Assembly (NCBI RefSeq): GCF_020531845.1
Contig: NZ_JAJAVF010000003.1
Coordinates: forward strand, 124,001-188,000
Source: Methylobacillus methanolivorans
GTDB lineage: Bacteria > Pseudomonadota > Gammaproteobacteria > Burkholderiales > Methylophilaceae
Length of the DNA: 64,000 bases
Direction: 5' to 3'
Below the pieces are notes generated by a model. It saw only the letters and a list, made by a program, of their open reading frames with translations. It had not been told where the DNA came from and made no database searches. A program made the position numbers and the translations under genes. This document shows, piece after piece, positions 53,010 to 62,955 of the stretch. Numbering within the stretch: the stretch's first letter is position 1; every line of letters begins with the position of its first letter.

Positions 53010-56000
53010 ATGCTGACCTCTCTGATTCGGCTCGCACTGACGCAGCGCTTGTTCATGCTGGTCATGACGGCCATCCTGGTCGGTGCCGGAGTACAGGCGT
53101 TCCGCCAATTACCCATTGACGCATTTCCCGACGTGTCATCTACCCAGGTCAAGATCATTATCAAGGCACCGGGCATGCCCCCCGAGGATGTCGAGGCACG
53201 CATCACCGCGCCTATTGAAATCGAGATGCTAGGGCTACCCAACCAGACCATGCTGCGCTCTGTCGCGAAGTATGCACTAACAGACATCACGATCGACTTT
53301 GCCGATGGCACGGATATCTACTGGGCCAGGCAGCAGGTCACCGAACGCCTGAATAGTGTCTGGGATAAATTGCCGCCTGATGTCACTGGCGGGGTAGCAC
53401 CGCTTACCACGCCGCTGGGTGAGATGTTTATGTTCACCATCGAAGGCGATCTGCCATTGCAGGAAAAACGCAGCCTGCTCGACTGGGTGATCCGTCCACA
53501 TTTACGTACCGTGCCGGGCGTTGCCGATGTCAATCCGCTGGGGGGTACCGTACGCAGCTTTGAGATTGTGCCAGATCGCGCACGCATGTATGCCCGCGGC
53601 ATCAGCATGGATCAACTGCAACAGGCACTGGAGCTCAATAACCGCAACGATGGTGCCGGGCGACTTGATGATGGAGAGGAGTCGTTGCTGGTACGGGCAG
53701 AAGGTCGCTTCCAGAACCTGCAGGATGTCGAAGAAACTGTTGTGCGCAGTACTGCTGGCTCACCCCCGGTACGTATTGGCGACTTAGCGACTGTGAAGAT
53801 AGGCGCACTCACCCGCTATGGTGCTGTCAGCGCCAACGGCCAGGGTGAGGCGGTACAAGGCCTGGTGCTTAGCCTGCGTGGTGCCAATGCCAAAGAGGTC
53901 GTACAGGCGCTCAAAATCAAGCTTGATGAAATCACGCCACAATTGCCCAAGGGCGTGACCCTGCATACGTTTTATGACCGTAGCTCACTGGTAGACCGGG
54001 CAATAGCGACTGTCAGCAAAGCCTTGATAGAAGCCATCGCGCTGGTCGTTGTGCTGCTGATCCTGTTCCTCGGCAACCTGCGTGCCGCCCTCACCGTGGC
54101 GCTGTCGTTACCGCTGGCGGTACTCATCACCTTCATACTCATGAAGCAGTTCAATATTTCTGCCAATCTCATGAGTCTGGGTGGGCTGTCCATCGCCATC
54201 GGCATGCTAGTCGACGCTGCGGTTGTAGTGGTCGAGAACGTCGTCTCGCACCTGGCACATGGTGAGCAATCCCGCCTGCCGCGCCTGCACTTGATTTTCC
54301 GCGCAGTGAAGGAGGTAAGCGTACCTGTCACCTCAGGCATCCTGATTATCATCACGGTATTCCTGCCCCTGCTTACGCTACAAGGCCTGGAGGGCAAGCT
54401 GTTCTCGCCGGTGGCTCTTACCATTGTGTTTGCGCTGTCAGGTTCATTGCTATTGTCGTTTACCGTGATCCCAGTGCTGGCATCCTTCCTGTTGGGCAAG
54501 GTCAGCCATGAAGAACCCTGGCTGGTGCGCAAGGCCTTGCAGCTTTATCAGCCAACCCTGCACTGGGCATTGGACCATGGCCGCCTGGTGTTCGGTATCG
54601 CATTAGCTTTATTGGTCGCAACAGGGTTTGTCTACACCCTGATCGGTAAAACATTCATGCCGGAAATGGATGAAGGTGACCTGGTGATGCAGACGGAAAA
54701 GCTGCCTTCCATTAATCTGGAGTCTGCCCTGGCAATCGATAAAGTCGTGCAGCAGAAAATCCTGTCAACAGTGCCGGAAGTCACGCAGATGGTTGCACGT
54801 ACGGGCACAGATGAAATCGGCCTTGACCCGATGGGACTCAACCAGACCGATAGCTTTCTGGTGCTAAAGCCACGTGCGGAGTGGCGCTCGCCGCATAAGG
54901 ATGCTTTGCTCGATGAGTTGCGTAAGGTCATGCAGGATATCCCCGGCATGCACTATGCCTTTACCCAACCCATCGAGATGCGCGTCAACGAGATGATTCT
55001 GGGCGTGCGTGGAGATCTTGCCATCAAGATATTTGGGCACGACATTGAAGAGCTCAATCGCCTGGCGCTCAAAACCGTTGATGTGCTGCAACAGATTCAG
55101 GGTGCAGAGGATGTCTACACGCCCATCAACAGCGGCGTGCAATACCTGCGTATTACTGTCGACCGTCTCGCGGCTGGCCGCCTTGGCATTGATATTTCCC
55201 AGCTTGAAGATATCCTGCGCGCGCAACTCGAGGGCAAGCAGCTCGGCATCGTGCAGGAAGGCCCGCGCCGTACTCCGGTACTGCTGCGTGGTAGCCAGGA
55301 TTTGCAGCAATCTGCTGCCGAGTTTGGTAATTTACGCATCACCTTGCCCGATGGCAGCAATGTGCCGATTGCCACAGTAGCCAAGCTGGAGCGTGTTGAT
55401 GGCCCGGTAAAAATAGATCGCGAACGCGGCAACCGCATGGTGGTGGTCATCGCCAATGTGCGTGACCGCGACCTGGTCGGCTTTGTAGAAGAAGCCCAGC
55501 ACACAGTGCAACAGCAAGTGAAGCTACCGCAAGGCTATCTGATGAAATGGGGTGGGCAATTCGAGAACCAGCAACGGGCTGCCGCACGGCTCGCGATTGT
55601 CGTGCCTTTGGCTATCGGACTGATTTTCCTGCTGCTGTTCGCCACCTTCCGCTCGGCACGCCAAGCCAGCCTTATTCTCTGCAATATCCCCTTTGCGATG
55701 ATAGGTGGTGTCTTTGCGCTTTGGGCCTCGGGTGAATATCTCTCCGTGCCTGCATCGGTCGGCTTTATCGCCTTGCTGGGCATTGCAGTATTGAATGGCG
55801 TGGTCATGATGAGCTATTTCAACCAGTTGGCCGAACAAGGCATGAGCATCGCACAAGTCGTGATTGAAGGTGCCAAGCGCCGCCTGCGCCCTGTCCTCAT
55901 GACAGCCAGCATTGCAGCCTTCGGCTTGGTGCCCCTGTTGTTTGCCACCGGACCTGGCTCGGAAATCCAGCGGCCTCTTGCCATCGTTGTCATCGGCGGG

Positions 56001-56078
56001 TTGGTGACATCCACCCTGCTGACGCTGGTGCTGCTGCCCATTCTTTATCGTCGCTTCGGCATACCGGAAAGGAATTGA
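53010..56078 (+). CDS. HME-family RND heavy-metal efflux pump (CzcA/CusA-like)
   Basis: This 1022-aa inner-membrane proton/metal antiporter has the usual RND plan of twelve helices and two large periplasmic loops. The family landmarks are FPDVSSTQVKIIIKAPGM, DFADGTDIYWARQQVTERL, and the TM4 motif AIGMLVDAAVVVVEN. In CzcA-type zinc/cobalt pumps this motif is DFG-x-x-VDGAVVxVEN, whereas CusA has AIG-x-x-VDA; the present form with one Asp and AIG is closer to the monovalent (Cu/Ag) type, so the substrate is uncertain. It starts directly after the adaptor gene, and DUF3240 follows by one nt. Confidence 0.93.
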   Translation: MLTSLIRLALTQRLFMLVMTAILVGAGVQAFRQLPIDAFPDVSSTQVKIIIKAPGMPPEDVEARITAPIEIEMLGLPNQTMLRSVAKYALTDITIDFADGTDIYWARQQVTERLNSVWDKLPPDVTGGVAPLTTPLGEMFMFTIEGDLPLQEKRSLLDWVIRPHLRTVPGVADVNPLGGTVRSFEIVPDRARMYARGISMDQLQQALELNNRNDGAGRLDDGEESLLVRAEGRFQNLQDVEETVVRSTAGSPPVRIGDLATVKIGALTRYGAVSANGQGEAVQGLVLSLRGANAKEVVQALKIKLDEITPQLPKGVTLHTFYDRSSLVDRAIATVSKALIEAIALVVVLLILFLGNLRAALTVALSLPLAVLITFILMKQFNISANLMSLGGLSIAIGMLVDAAVVVVENVVSHLAHGEQSRLPRLHLIFRAVKEVSVPVTSGILIIITVFLPLLTLQGLEGKLFSPVALTIVFALSGSLLLSFTVIPVLASFLLGKVSHEEPWLVRKALQLYQPTLHWALDHGRLVFGIALALLVATGFVYTLIGKTFMPEMDEGDLVMQTEKLPSINLESALAIDKVVQQKILSTVPEVTQMVARTGTDEIGLDPMGLNQTDSFLVLKPRAEWRSPHKDALLDELRKVMQDIPGMHYAFTQPIEMRVNEMILGVRGDLAIKIFGHDIEELNRLALKTVDVLQQIQGAEDVYTPINSGVQYLRITVDRLAAGRLGIDISQLEDILRAQLEGKQLGIVQEGPRRTPVLLRGSQDLQQSAAEFGNLRITLPDGSNVPIATVAKLERVDGPVKIDRERGNRMVVVIANVRDRDLVGFVEEAQHTVQQQVKLPQGYLMKWGGQFENQQRAAARLAIVVPLAIGLIFLLLFATFRSARQASLILCNIPFAMIGGVFALWASGEYLSVPASVGFIALLGIAVLNGVVMMSYFNQLAEQGMSIAQVVIEGAKRRLRPVLMTASIAAFGLVPLLFATGPGSEIQRPLAIVVIGGLVTSTLLTLVLLPILYRRFGIPERN

Positions 56079-56079
56079 T

Positions 56080-56385
56080 ATGTTGCATCACTTGGTACAC
56101 ATCCTGGTGTCACCCAAACTAGAAGATGCCATGGTTGACTGGCTGCTGACACAAGAGCCAGCCCTCCTCTTTGAAACCAGCCGGGTGCAGCAATATGGCC
56201 GCCCCCTGGACAGCCTGACTGAACGGGTGACAGGCTTTCGCCTGCAATTACTCTTTATGCTACAAATCCCGGCAACGGCATTGGGCACCTTCCTGCCAGC
56301 ATTAGAGGAAACCTTTGGCAAAGAGGCCATCCACTACCGTGTGCTGGCACTCAGCCACAGCCATATCCCCTTGGCAAGAGCCTAA
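56080..56385 (+). CDS. DUF3240 family protein
   Basis: This 101-aa soluble protein has a PII-like ferredoxin-fold pattern (HHLVHILVSPKLEDAMVDWL, TGFRLQLLFMLQIPATALG, YRVLALSHSHIPLA). DUF3240 genes occur right behind HME-type RND genes in betaproteobacteria, and the one-nt gap here shows co-translation with the pump. A regulatory, PII-like role on the transporter has been suggested by fold, but I know of no direct proof. A His-rich end (SHSHIP) could bind metal. Confidence 0.88.
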   Translation: MLHHLVHILVSPKLEDAMVDWLLTQEPALLFETSRVQQYGRPLDSLTERVTGFRLQLLFMLQIPATALGTFLPALEETFGKEAIHYRVLALSHSHIPLARA

Positions 56386-56431
56386 GGCTGGCTATGGTAT
56401 GATGTGCCGTTTATCACCAGCGACACCGCCC

Positions 56432-56764
56432 ATGGCCAGCCATATCGATATTGATGCCAGCGAACTGCATACCCTGCTTGAATCACAGAACACCATCCTG
56501 ATTGATGTCCGCAACGACGATGAAGTCGCGCGCGGCATCATCAAGGGCGCCATGCACATGCCAATGGCCGTGATTCCCGGCATTGGTAACTTGTTGTGCG
56601 AACACAATGACACGGCGCTGATTTTCTACTGTCACAGCGGCATACGCTCGGCACAAGCCGCTGCCTTTATTGCCAACATGGAACGCGACAACGTTTACAA
56701 CCTGCGTGGCGGCGTTCTGGCATGGGCCAATGCTGGTTATTCCTTTGTAACGAAAACTGATTGA
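56432..56764 (+). CDS. Single-domain rhodanese
   Basis: This 110-aa sulphurtransferase-like protein has IDIDASELHTLLESQN, LIDVRNDDEVARGIIKGA, the active-site loop FYCHSGIRSAQAA with Cys67, and a C-terminal VYNLRGGVLAWANAG. All rhodanese landmarks are intact, so it should carry persulphide. I start at ATG 56432; two ATGs 30 bases upstream are possible. It is followed 2 nt later by a TusA-like gene, so the two probably form a sulphur relay. Confidence 0.9.
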   Translation: MASHIDIDASELHTLLESQNTILIDVRNDDEVARGIIKGAMHMPMAVIPGIGNLLCEHNDTALIFYCHSGIRSAQAAAFIANMERDNVYNLRGGVLAWANAGYSFVTKTD

Positions 56765-56766
56765 TT

Positions 56767-57012
56767 ATGGAATTTCATCAAGAGCTAGACGCGCGCGGCC
56801 TCAGATGCCCACTACCCATTCTGCGTTGCAAAAAGGCATTGTCCGACGTTGCCGCAGGCGAAATCCTCAAGGTCACCGCCACTGACCCTGGCTCGGTGAA
56901 GGATTTCCAGGCATTCTGCAAACAGACCGGGCATGAAATGCTTGCCATGGCGGAAAACGCGGATGCGCCAGAGAAAGAATTCATCTTCCATATCAAGAAG
57001 CGGCTAGCCTGA
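56767..57012 (+). CDS. TusA/SirA-like sulphur carrier
   Basis: This 81-aa protein has the TusA signature LDARGLRCPLPILRCKKAL with the persulphide-carrying Cys14 before Pro-Leu-Pro, then GEILKVTATDPGSVKDFQAF and a final FIFHIKK strand. TusA proteins accept sulphur from rhodanese or IscS and pass it on, for tRNA thiolation or other uses. It sits 2 nt after the rhodanese gene. The ATG at 56767 is chosen over the TTG two codons upstream. Confidence 0.92.
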   Translation: MEFHQELDARGLRCPLPILRCKKALSDVAAGEILKVTATDPGSVKDFQAFCKQTGHEMLAMAENADAPEKEFIFHIKKRLA

Positions 57013-57039
57013 CCTCACAACAACCAAGGAGCCAGCATC

Positions 57040-58089
57040 ATGAGTAAAGGGTTGAGATTATCCGAGAAGTGGTTTCGACGTGGTTTGTGGCTGGTTGCCT
57101 TCATCTTCGCCAACTTTCTCATCGGGATGGGTCAAAGCGTCATCCAGGATTTGCCGCGGGTTGAACATCACTACTCCACCGAGGATTTCCTTGACCATGC
57201 GCAAGCAGACCCCCTGCGCGCAAGCCTGGATAGCACGCGACAGCAACGCCAGGATATTCATGACACGCTGCAACAAGCCCAGTTAAGGCGCAATACGGCG
57301 ACGACAGATTATCAAGCGGCCCGTGATACCTTCAACAACTGGCTCTCCACACGCCATGCCACCGAGCAAGCATCACAAGATACAGAGCTGATCAGCCGCG
57401 CGCAGCAACTGGACAAACTCAAGGCCGTGGAGCGCGAGGCCCAATCCAGTGTCGAGCAACTGGAAAAGCAGTCACTGGACGTTCATCAGCAAGAGTCTCG
57501 CGTACAACAACAGCTGGAAAAACTGCAGCAAACGGCTTACGAGCATTATGAGGCCGCCATGCATGCACAGGAAATCCGTGTTTTCCTCTATCGACTGGCC
57601 TTGACCTTACCCTTACTACTGCTGGCGGCCTGGCTATTCTTGAAGCACAGGAAAAGCACATACTGGCCCTTCGTCTGGGGTTTCATCTTCTTCGCGGTAT
57701 TCGCGTTCTTTGTCGAGCTGGTGCCCTACCTCCCCAGCTATGGCGGTTATGTCCGTTACGGTGTAGGCCTGCTACTGACCATCTTGATCGGGCGACAAGC
57801 TATCATCTCGCTCAACAGATATCTTGAAAAACAGAAGCTGGCAGAACAACAGCCCGAAATAAAGCGCCGCGAAGAGCTCAGCTACGACACAGCACTGGCA
57901 CGGCTTGCCAAGAATGTGTGCCCTGGTTGTGAACGTAATGTCGACCTGAAAGATGCCTTGAACGACTTCTGCCCGCATTGTGGCATTGGCCTGCATAACT
58001 ATTGCACGGCTTGCAATGCGCGCAAGAGCGCTTTCTCTCGCTTCTGCCACAAATGCGGCACATCTGGTGCCCAGCCCACAGCCGATTAA
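57040..58089 (+). CDS. Membrane protein with coiled coil and C-terminal zinc ribbons
   Basis: This 349-aa protein of unknown function has an N-terminal membrane helix (about residues 15-35), a long periplasmic coiled coil (about 60-175, Gln/Glu rich), three membrane helices (about 185-258), and a cytosolic tail with four cysteine pairs at about 296-342 (CPGC, CPHC, CTAC, CHKC). This forms a double zinc ribbon. GGAG before the ATG supports the start. It lies 28 bp after the TusA-like gene and may belong to the same transcript. I know no characterised homologue. Confidence 0.75.
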   Translation: MSKGLRLSEKWFRRGLWLVAFIFANFLIGMGQSVIQDLPRVEHHYSTEDFLDHAQADPLRASLDSTRQQRQDIHDTLQQAQLRRNTATTDYQAARDTFNNWLSTRHATEQASQDTELISRAQQLDKLKAVEREAQSSVEQLEKQSLDVHQQESRVQQQLEKLQQTAYEHYEAAMHAQEIRVFLYRLALTLPLLLLAAWLFLKHRKSTYWPFVWGFIFFAVFAFFVELVPYLPSYGGYVRYGVGLLLTILIGRQAIISLNRYLEKQKLAEQQPEIKRREELSYDTALARLAKNVCPGCERNVDLKDALNDFCPHCGIGLHNYCTACNARKSAFSRFCHKCGTSGAQPTAD

Positions 58090-58090
58090 G

Positions 58091-58993
58091 CTATAACAGC
58101 ACACCCTCTTGCGCCTGCAATGCAGGCGGCAATGGCTCATCCAGCAACTCCAGTATGCCAATCTCGATATTGCGGCTCATGGCATCCAGCGGCAAATCGT
58201 TAGGCTCGGTGCCAAACGGGTCGGCAATCTGGTCACCCAGGGCATCCAGCCCAAAGAAGGTATAGGCCAGAATGCACACCGCCACAGGCGTGAGCCAGCC
58301 TATGCTATCCACCAGGCAGAACGGCAGGAGGAAACAATACACATGCACCACCCGGTGCAACATCAAAATGTAGGGGTAAGGAATCGGCGTACTCTTGATA
58401 CGCTCGCAACCACCCAGCACATGCGAGAGCTGATTGATCTGGGCATCCATCTGCGCCAGCAGGATGGGATCCAGTTTCGATAGTCGCGCATACTCCGTCA
58501 CACGCTTTCCCAATGTCATCAACATTAATGATGGTGCGTGAAGCTGGCGCTTTACCTCATCATCCGCAATTCGATTGGTATTATCATATATAACGTCACG
58601 CAAAAAATTTCGCATGGCGTATGGATAAGCCAGCAAAGGTTGCAGCAGATACAAGCGCTCTTCGCGATCGAGTTGTGGAAAAAACTGCTGCACTTGGCGC
58701 GTAAAATTGCGTGCACTGATCAACAATTCTCCCCATAGCGTGCGCGCCTCCCAGAAACGCTGATAAGCCGCGCTGTTGCGAAAACCAAGGAAAATCGCCA
58801 GCGTCAGCCCCCACAAGGTGAACGGCGTAGCCGTCAACGTCACCTTGTAGTGGTATAGGGTTCCGTGGGTCGCCACCACCAGCGAACTCAGCACTGTAGT
58901 AAACAGCACCTTGCGCCAGATCGCAGGAATAATGGAACCCTTGAGTGAAAACAGCAGCACCCGGGCGCTGGGATTCTGTGGATGAGTAATCAT
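58091..58993 (-). CDS. Bestrophin-family ion channel (YneE/UPF0187)
   Basis: This 300-aa inner-membrane protein matches bacterial bestrophins: LKGSIIPAIWRKVLFTTVLS at the first helix, PFTLWGLTLAIFLGFRNSAAYQRFWEAR in two blocks (the FRN-x-x-x-YxRFWEAR motif), and the late IPYPYILMLHRVVHVYCF and LPLDAMSRNIEI segments. Bacterial members form pentameric cation or anion channels. It ends one nt from the zinc-ribbon gene on the other strand and is followed upstream by valS on the same strand, 33 bp away. Confidence 0.92.
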   Translation of the reverse strand: MITHPQNPSARVLLFSLKGSIIPAIWRKVLFTTVLSSLVVATHGTLYHYKVTLTATPFTLWGLTLAIFLGFRNSAAYQRFWEARTLWGELLISARNFTRQVQQFFPQLDREERLYLLQPLLAYPYAMRNFLRDVIYDNTNRIADDEVKRQLHAPSLMLMTLGKRVTEYARLSKLDPILLAQMDAQINQLSHVLGGCERIKSTPIPYPYILMLHRVVHVYCFLLPFCLVDSIGWLTPVAVCILAYTFFGLDALGDQIADPFGTEPNDLPLDAMSRNIEIGILELLDEPLPPALQAQEGVLL

Positions 58994-59026
58994 GAACTTC
59001 TCCTGTTATCCCGACCCGGGCGAGGT

Positions 59027-61975
59027 TTATTTCAGCTTGGCAAGCTGGGCCTGCAATTTGGCAAGCGTATCGCTAAATGCCGCCAACCGGGCTTTTTCCT
59101 GCTCAACTACCGCTGCCGGTGCACGCGCCACAAAGCTCTCATTGCCCAGCTTGGCTTGTGCCTTGGTCATCTCGCCATCAATCCGGCTGATTTCCTTGCC
59201 TAGGCGCTCCTTCTCGGCAGCTACGTCAATCTCAATCTTGAGCATGAGCTTGAAATCACCCGCGAGTGCCACAGGCGCATCGGCCTCCGGTAACTCCGCG
59301 ACAATCTCGACCTCGGACAGTTTAGCCAAGGCCTTCAGATGCGGCGCATAGGCAGCAAGCTTTTCCTGATCACCAGCCGCAATCAAGGGAACACGAGTGG
59401 CAGGTGATACTCCCATCTCGCCACGCAAACTACGGCAGGCATCCACCGATTCCTTGAGCAAGGCCACCCAGGCTTCGGATTGCTCATCCAGCTTGGCTGG
59501 CTGGCTCACCGGATATTGCTCCAGCATGATGCTGGGGCCAGTGCGGCCAGACATCGGGCCTACCGTCTGCCAGATTTCTTCGGTGATAAACGGCATCAAT
59601 GGGTGCGCCAGGCGCAGGATGGTTTCCAGTACGCGCAGCAAGGTACGGCGCGTGGCGCGCTGTTGAGCCTCGTCGCCATTCTGCAACTGCACTTTGGCCA
59701 GCTCCAGATACCAGTCGCAGTATTCATCCCAGACGAACTTGTAGATCGCCTGCGCTACGTTGTCGAAACGGTATTCGGCAAAACCACGCTCAATATCTGC
59801 CTCGGTGCGCTGCAAGAGGCTGACGATCCAGCGGTCGGCTGGCGAGAAGTCCAGGTAACCATCAGGCTGCGTCTTGCAATCTTCCAGACCGTTATCCTTG
59901 CCCTCGGTGTTCATGAGCACAAAACGGGTAGCGTTCCACAGCTTGTTGCAGAAATTGCGATAGCCTTCGCAACGTTGCAGGTCAAACTTGATATCTCGCC
60001 CGGGCGAAGCCAACGAAGCAAAGGTGAAACGCAAGGCATCAGTACCAAATGCAGCAATACCTTCAGGGAACTCCTTGCGCGTGCGCTTCTCGATCTGCTC
60101 AGCCTGCTTGGGGTTCATCAGGCCAGTGGTACGCTTCTTCACCAGGTCTTCAATGCCAATACCGTCGATCAGGTCGATCGGGTCGAGCACGTTGCCCTTG
60201 GACTTGGACATTTTCTGGCCTTCCGCATCCCGGATCAGGCCATGCACATAAACATCCTTGAACGGAATCCTGCCGGTGATGTGCTTGGTCATCATCACCA
60301 TGCGCGCTACCCAGAAGAAGATGATGTCAAAACCAGTCACTAATACGGAAGAAGGCAGGAACTGCTGCAACGCCTGGTTGGCCTGATCTTGCGCCTCGTC
60401 ACCAGTCCAGTCCAATGTAGAAAATGGCCACAAGGCAGCGGAATACCAAGTATCCAACACATCAGAGTCACGTTTCAGGTTGCCACGATAACCATCGTTA
60501 GCAGCAAGCTGGATCGCCTCGGTTTCGTTATGCGCAACATAGACCTTGCCATCATCGCTATACCAGGCGGGAATCTGGTGTCCCCACCAGAGTTGGCGCG
60601 AAATACACCAATCCTGGATGTTATTCAGCCACTGGTTATAGGTATTCACCCAGTTTTCCGGCACGAAGCGGATTTCGCCATTGGCAACCACTTCCAGCGC
60701 TTTTTCCGTGATGCTCTTGCCATCATCGCCCGGCTTGCTCATGGCGACGAACCACTGGTCAGTGAGCATCGGTTCAATCACCACATTGGTACGATCACCG
60801 CGCGGCACTTTGAGCTTGTGCTTATCAACCTTGACCAGAAATCCCTGGGCTTCGAGGTCTGCCACAATCTGCTTTCTGGCCTCAAAACGATCTAGACCAA
60901 TAAACTTCTGTGGAACAATTTTTCCCTCAATTTCATATTGGAAAATTGGATGACCTTCAGGAGCTTTTATAAGATCTGCCGAGGACATATTCCTTGTCAA
61001 AAAAGCTGCATCATCTGTATCAAGCATGCCTAGTGGAGCGATTAAACCACTCAACGTCATGATGCTAAATAATGGAAGCTCAGGATGGCGCTGATATACG
61101 GCATAGTCGTTGAAATCATGCGCAGGCGTCACCTTGACCGCGCCGGTACCGAATTCGCGATCTACATAGTCATCGGCAATCACCGGGATTTCACGCTCGC
61201 AAAGGGGCAGCTTGACCTGCTTGCCGATCAGGTGAGCATAACGTTCATCTTCGGGGTGTACCATCACGGCGACGTCGCCTAGCATGGTTTCGGGACGGGT
61301 CGTCGCCACCGTCAGCTCGCCATTGCCATCAGCCAGGGGATAACGGATATGCCAGAGGTGGCCGTCTTCTTCCTCTGAGATCACTTCGAGATCGGACACC
61401 GCGGTGTGCAGTTTGGGGTCCCAATTCACCAGGCGCTTACCGCGGTAGATCAGGCCTTCGTTGTAGAGACGCACGAAGGTTTCGGTGACGGTGCGTGACA
61501 GACCTTCGTCCATGGTGAAGCGTTCGCGGCTCCAGTCGGGCGAAGTGCCCAGGCGACGCATTTGCTTGGTGATGCTGCCGCCAGAGTATTCCTTCCATTC
61601 CCAGACTTTTTCCAGGAACTTGTCACGCCCGAGGTCGTGACGGCTGACGCCTTGCGCATCGAGCTGGCGTTCCACCACGATCTGCGTGGCAATGCCCGCA
61701 TGGTCGGTACCCGGCTGCCACAGGGTATTGGCGCCACGCATGCGGTGATAGCGCGTCAACGCATCCATGATGGTCTGGTTGAAACCATGGCCCATGTGCA
61801 GCGTACCGGTCACGTTCGGTGGCGGCAGCAGGATACAGAAATTGTCTTGTTTGCTGGCATCCAGCCCTGCTGCATAGTAGCCGCGGTCTTCCCAGAATTG
61901 GTACCAGCGGCTTTCTATGTTCTTGGGTTCAAAGGATTTATCCAGTGTTTGGCTTGCTGTAGTGTCGGTATTCAT
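59027..61975 (-). CDS. valS: Valyl-tRNA synthetase
   Basis: This 982-aa class I synthetase charges tRNA-Val. It has [15 protein letters not shown] (HIGH-type motif at 60-63), the CP1 editing domain, KMSKS at residues 588-592, the anticodon-binding domain ([14 protein letters not shown]), and a C-terminal coiled coil at about 915-982 ([14 protein letters not shown]). It is about 30 residues longer than E. coli ValRS; the extra length appears to lie in CP1 at about 299-345 ([15 protein letters not shown] to [13 protein letters not shown]). That stretch is encoded by markedly AT-rich DNA (69 of 180 bases GC at 60901-61080). All catalytic motifs are intact. Confidence 0.97.
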   Translation of the reverse strand: MNTDTTASQTLDKSFEPKNIESRWYQFWEDRGYYAAGLDASKQDNFCILLPPPNVTGTLHMGHGFNQTIMDALTRYHRMRGANTLWQPGTDHAGIATQIVVERQLDAQGVSRHDLGRDKFLEKVWEWKEYSGGSITKQMRRLGTSPDWSRERFTMDEGLSRTVTETFVRLYNEGLIYRGKRLVNWDPKLHTAVSDLEVISEEEDGHLWHIRYPLADGNGELTVATTRPETMLGDVAVMVHPEDERYAHLIGKQVKLPLCEREIPVIADDYVDREFGTGAVKVTPAHDFNDYAVYQRHPELPLFSIMTLSGLIAPLGMLDTDDAAFLTRNMSSADLIKAPEGHPIFQYEIEGKIVPQKFIGLDRFEARKQIVADLEAQGFLVKVDKHKLKVPRGDRTNVVIEPMLTDQWFVAMSKPGDDGKSITEKALEVVANGEIRFVPENWVNTYNQWLNNIQDWCISRQLWWGHQIPAWYSDDGKVYVAHNETEAIQLAANDGYRGNLKRDSDVLDTWYSAALWPFSTLDWTGDEAQDQANQALQQFLPSSVLVTGFDIIFFWVARMVMMTKHITGRIPFKDVYVHGLIRDAEGQKMSKSKGNVLDPIDLIDGIGIEDLVKKRTTGLMNPKQAEQIEKRTRKEFPEGIAAFGTDALRFTFASLASPGRDIKFDLQRCEGYRNFCNKLWNATRFVLMNTEGKDNGLEDCKTQPDGYLDFSPADRWIVSLLQRTEADIERGFAEYRFDNVAQAIYKFVWDEYCDWYLELAKVQLQNGDEAQQRATRRTLLRVLETILRLAHPLMPFITEEIWQTVGPMSGRTGPSIMLEQYPVSQPAKLDEQSEAWVALLKESVDACRSLRGEMGVSPATRVPLIAAGDQEKLAAYAPHLKALAKLSEVEIVAELPEADAPVALAGDFKLMLKIEIDVAAEKERLGKEISRIDGEMTKAQAKLGNESFVARAPAAVVEQEKARLAAFSDTLAKLQAQLAKLK

Positions 61976-62030
61976 AGGGGTGGGATTTTAGCATAGCGCC
62001 CTCACCGCCATCACCTGTTACGCTAAAAAC

Positions 62031-62933
62031 CTAGCTGCCGGCCATTAAGCGCAATAACACCAGCAACATCCCGACAAATATCAATCCATGCAGCCAGCAC
62101 CATCGTTGATAGCGTCGCTTCAAGCCTTGGGGTGACAAGCTGGAAAGCAAAAACAGGCGACCATCTGCAGGGGCGCGCATCACATGCACTCCGGGCGATG
62201 CACGCAATACCCTATGCTGTTTTTCCACCTCGCGCACTGCGGCACGACGCGCCAACTCCCACTCCTTGAGATCGATTTCACCATTGCCATCCAGATCAAA
62301 GCGCTCCAGCAAACCGGCCTTATCACGCTTCCATTCAGCCAATAGTTCAGCGACATCCTCTTTCTGATTGAGTGGCATATTGGCACCACCCACTGTGCTG
62401 AATTCACCCAGCACATAAATAGACCCGGCGAACAGGATATCTTCCACCCGCTTGTAGTCTCCGGCATAGCTTACCCTGCGTTCGGGTCCAATCACCTCGG
62501 CATGGTCAGGGTCGACAAAACACTGGCCAGAACCATCACTGATGACAAAGGTTTCGTGGCTGCTACCTTCATGCACCAGCTGCCAATGGCGCCGATCACG
62601 GCGCTGGAATACCTGGAAGCGATACCAGACACAACGAACAGCGGAGTAAGGACTGACGATCAAATGTTCAGGATCGGGTACTGCCCTGCCATAAAGCTCC
62701 ACATATCCTTGCGCAGCAGAAGCAATACGCGAAGTAGGCAGGTCGGCAATCATGCGGCTACGTTTGTTGCTGCCTATCCAGGCAACAAAGCTGATCACCG
62801 CCACCAGCAGCACGCACACCATGGATGCCTGGCGGTCATTCAACTGCAATGCAACCAACAGCAATGCCAGATATGCCGCACCACTCAGGCAATCAAGGTA
62901 GTAGCTACGCCAACCGCGCCACATCAACCTCAT
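62031..62933 (-). CDS. GIDE-domain membrane protein with an EF-hand
   Basis: This protein of about 300 aa has two N-terminal membrane helices (about 18-53), a GIDE-like central domain (GYVELYGRAVPDPEHLIVSPYS region, then CVWYRFQVFQRR and FVISDGSGQCFVDPDHAEVIG) and a C-terminal helix near 275-297. Between them lies one canonical EF-hand loop, DLDGNGEIDLKE at residues 213-224, with Asp, Asp, Asn, Glu and final Glu all in place for Ca2+. I chose ATG 62933, which leaves 22 bp after lemA; the frame is open further into lemA. LemA-GIDE gene pairs are common, and their function is not established. Confidence 0.82.
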   Translation of the reverse strand: MRLMWRGWRSYYLDCLSGAAYLALLLVALQLNDRQASMVCVLLVAVISFVAWIGSNKRSRMIADLPTSRIASAAQGYVELYGRAVPDPEHLIVSPYSAVRCVWYRFQVFQRRDRRHWQLVHEGSSHETFVISDGSGQCFVDPDHAEVIGPERRVSYAGDYKRVEDILFAGSIYVLGEFSTVGGANMPLNQKEDVAELLAEWKRDKAGLLERFDLDGNGEIDLKEWELARRAAVREVEKQHRVLRASPGVHVMRAPADGRLFLLSSLSPQGLKRRYQRWCWLHGLIFVGMLLVLLRLMAGS

Positions 62934-62955
62934 GGGTGAGAAACCAGTCCTGCGA

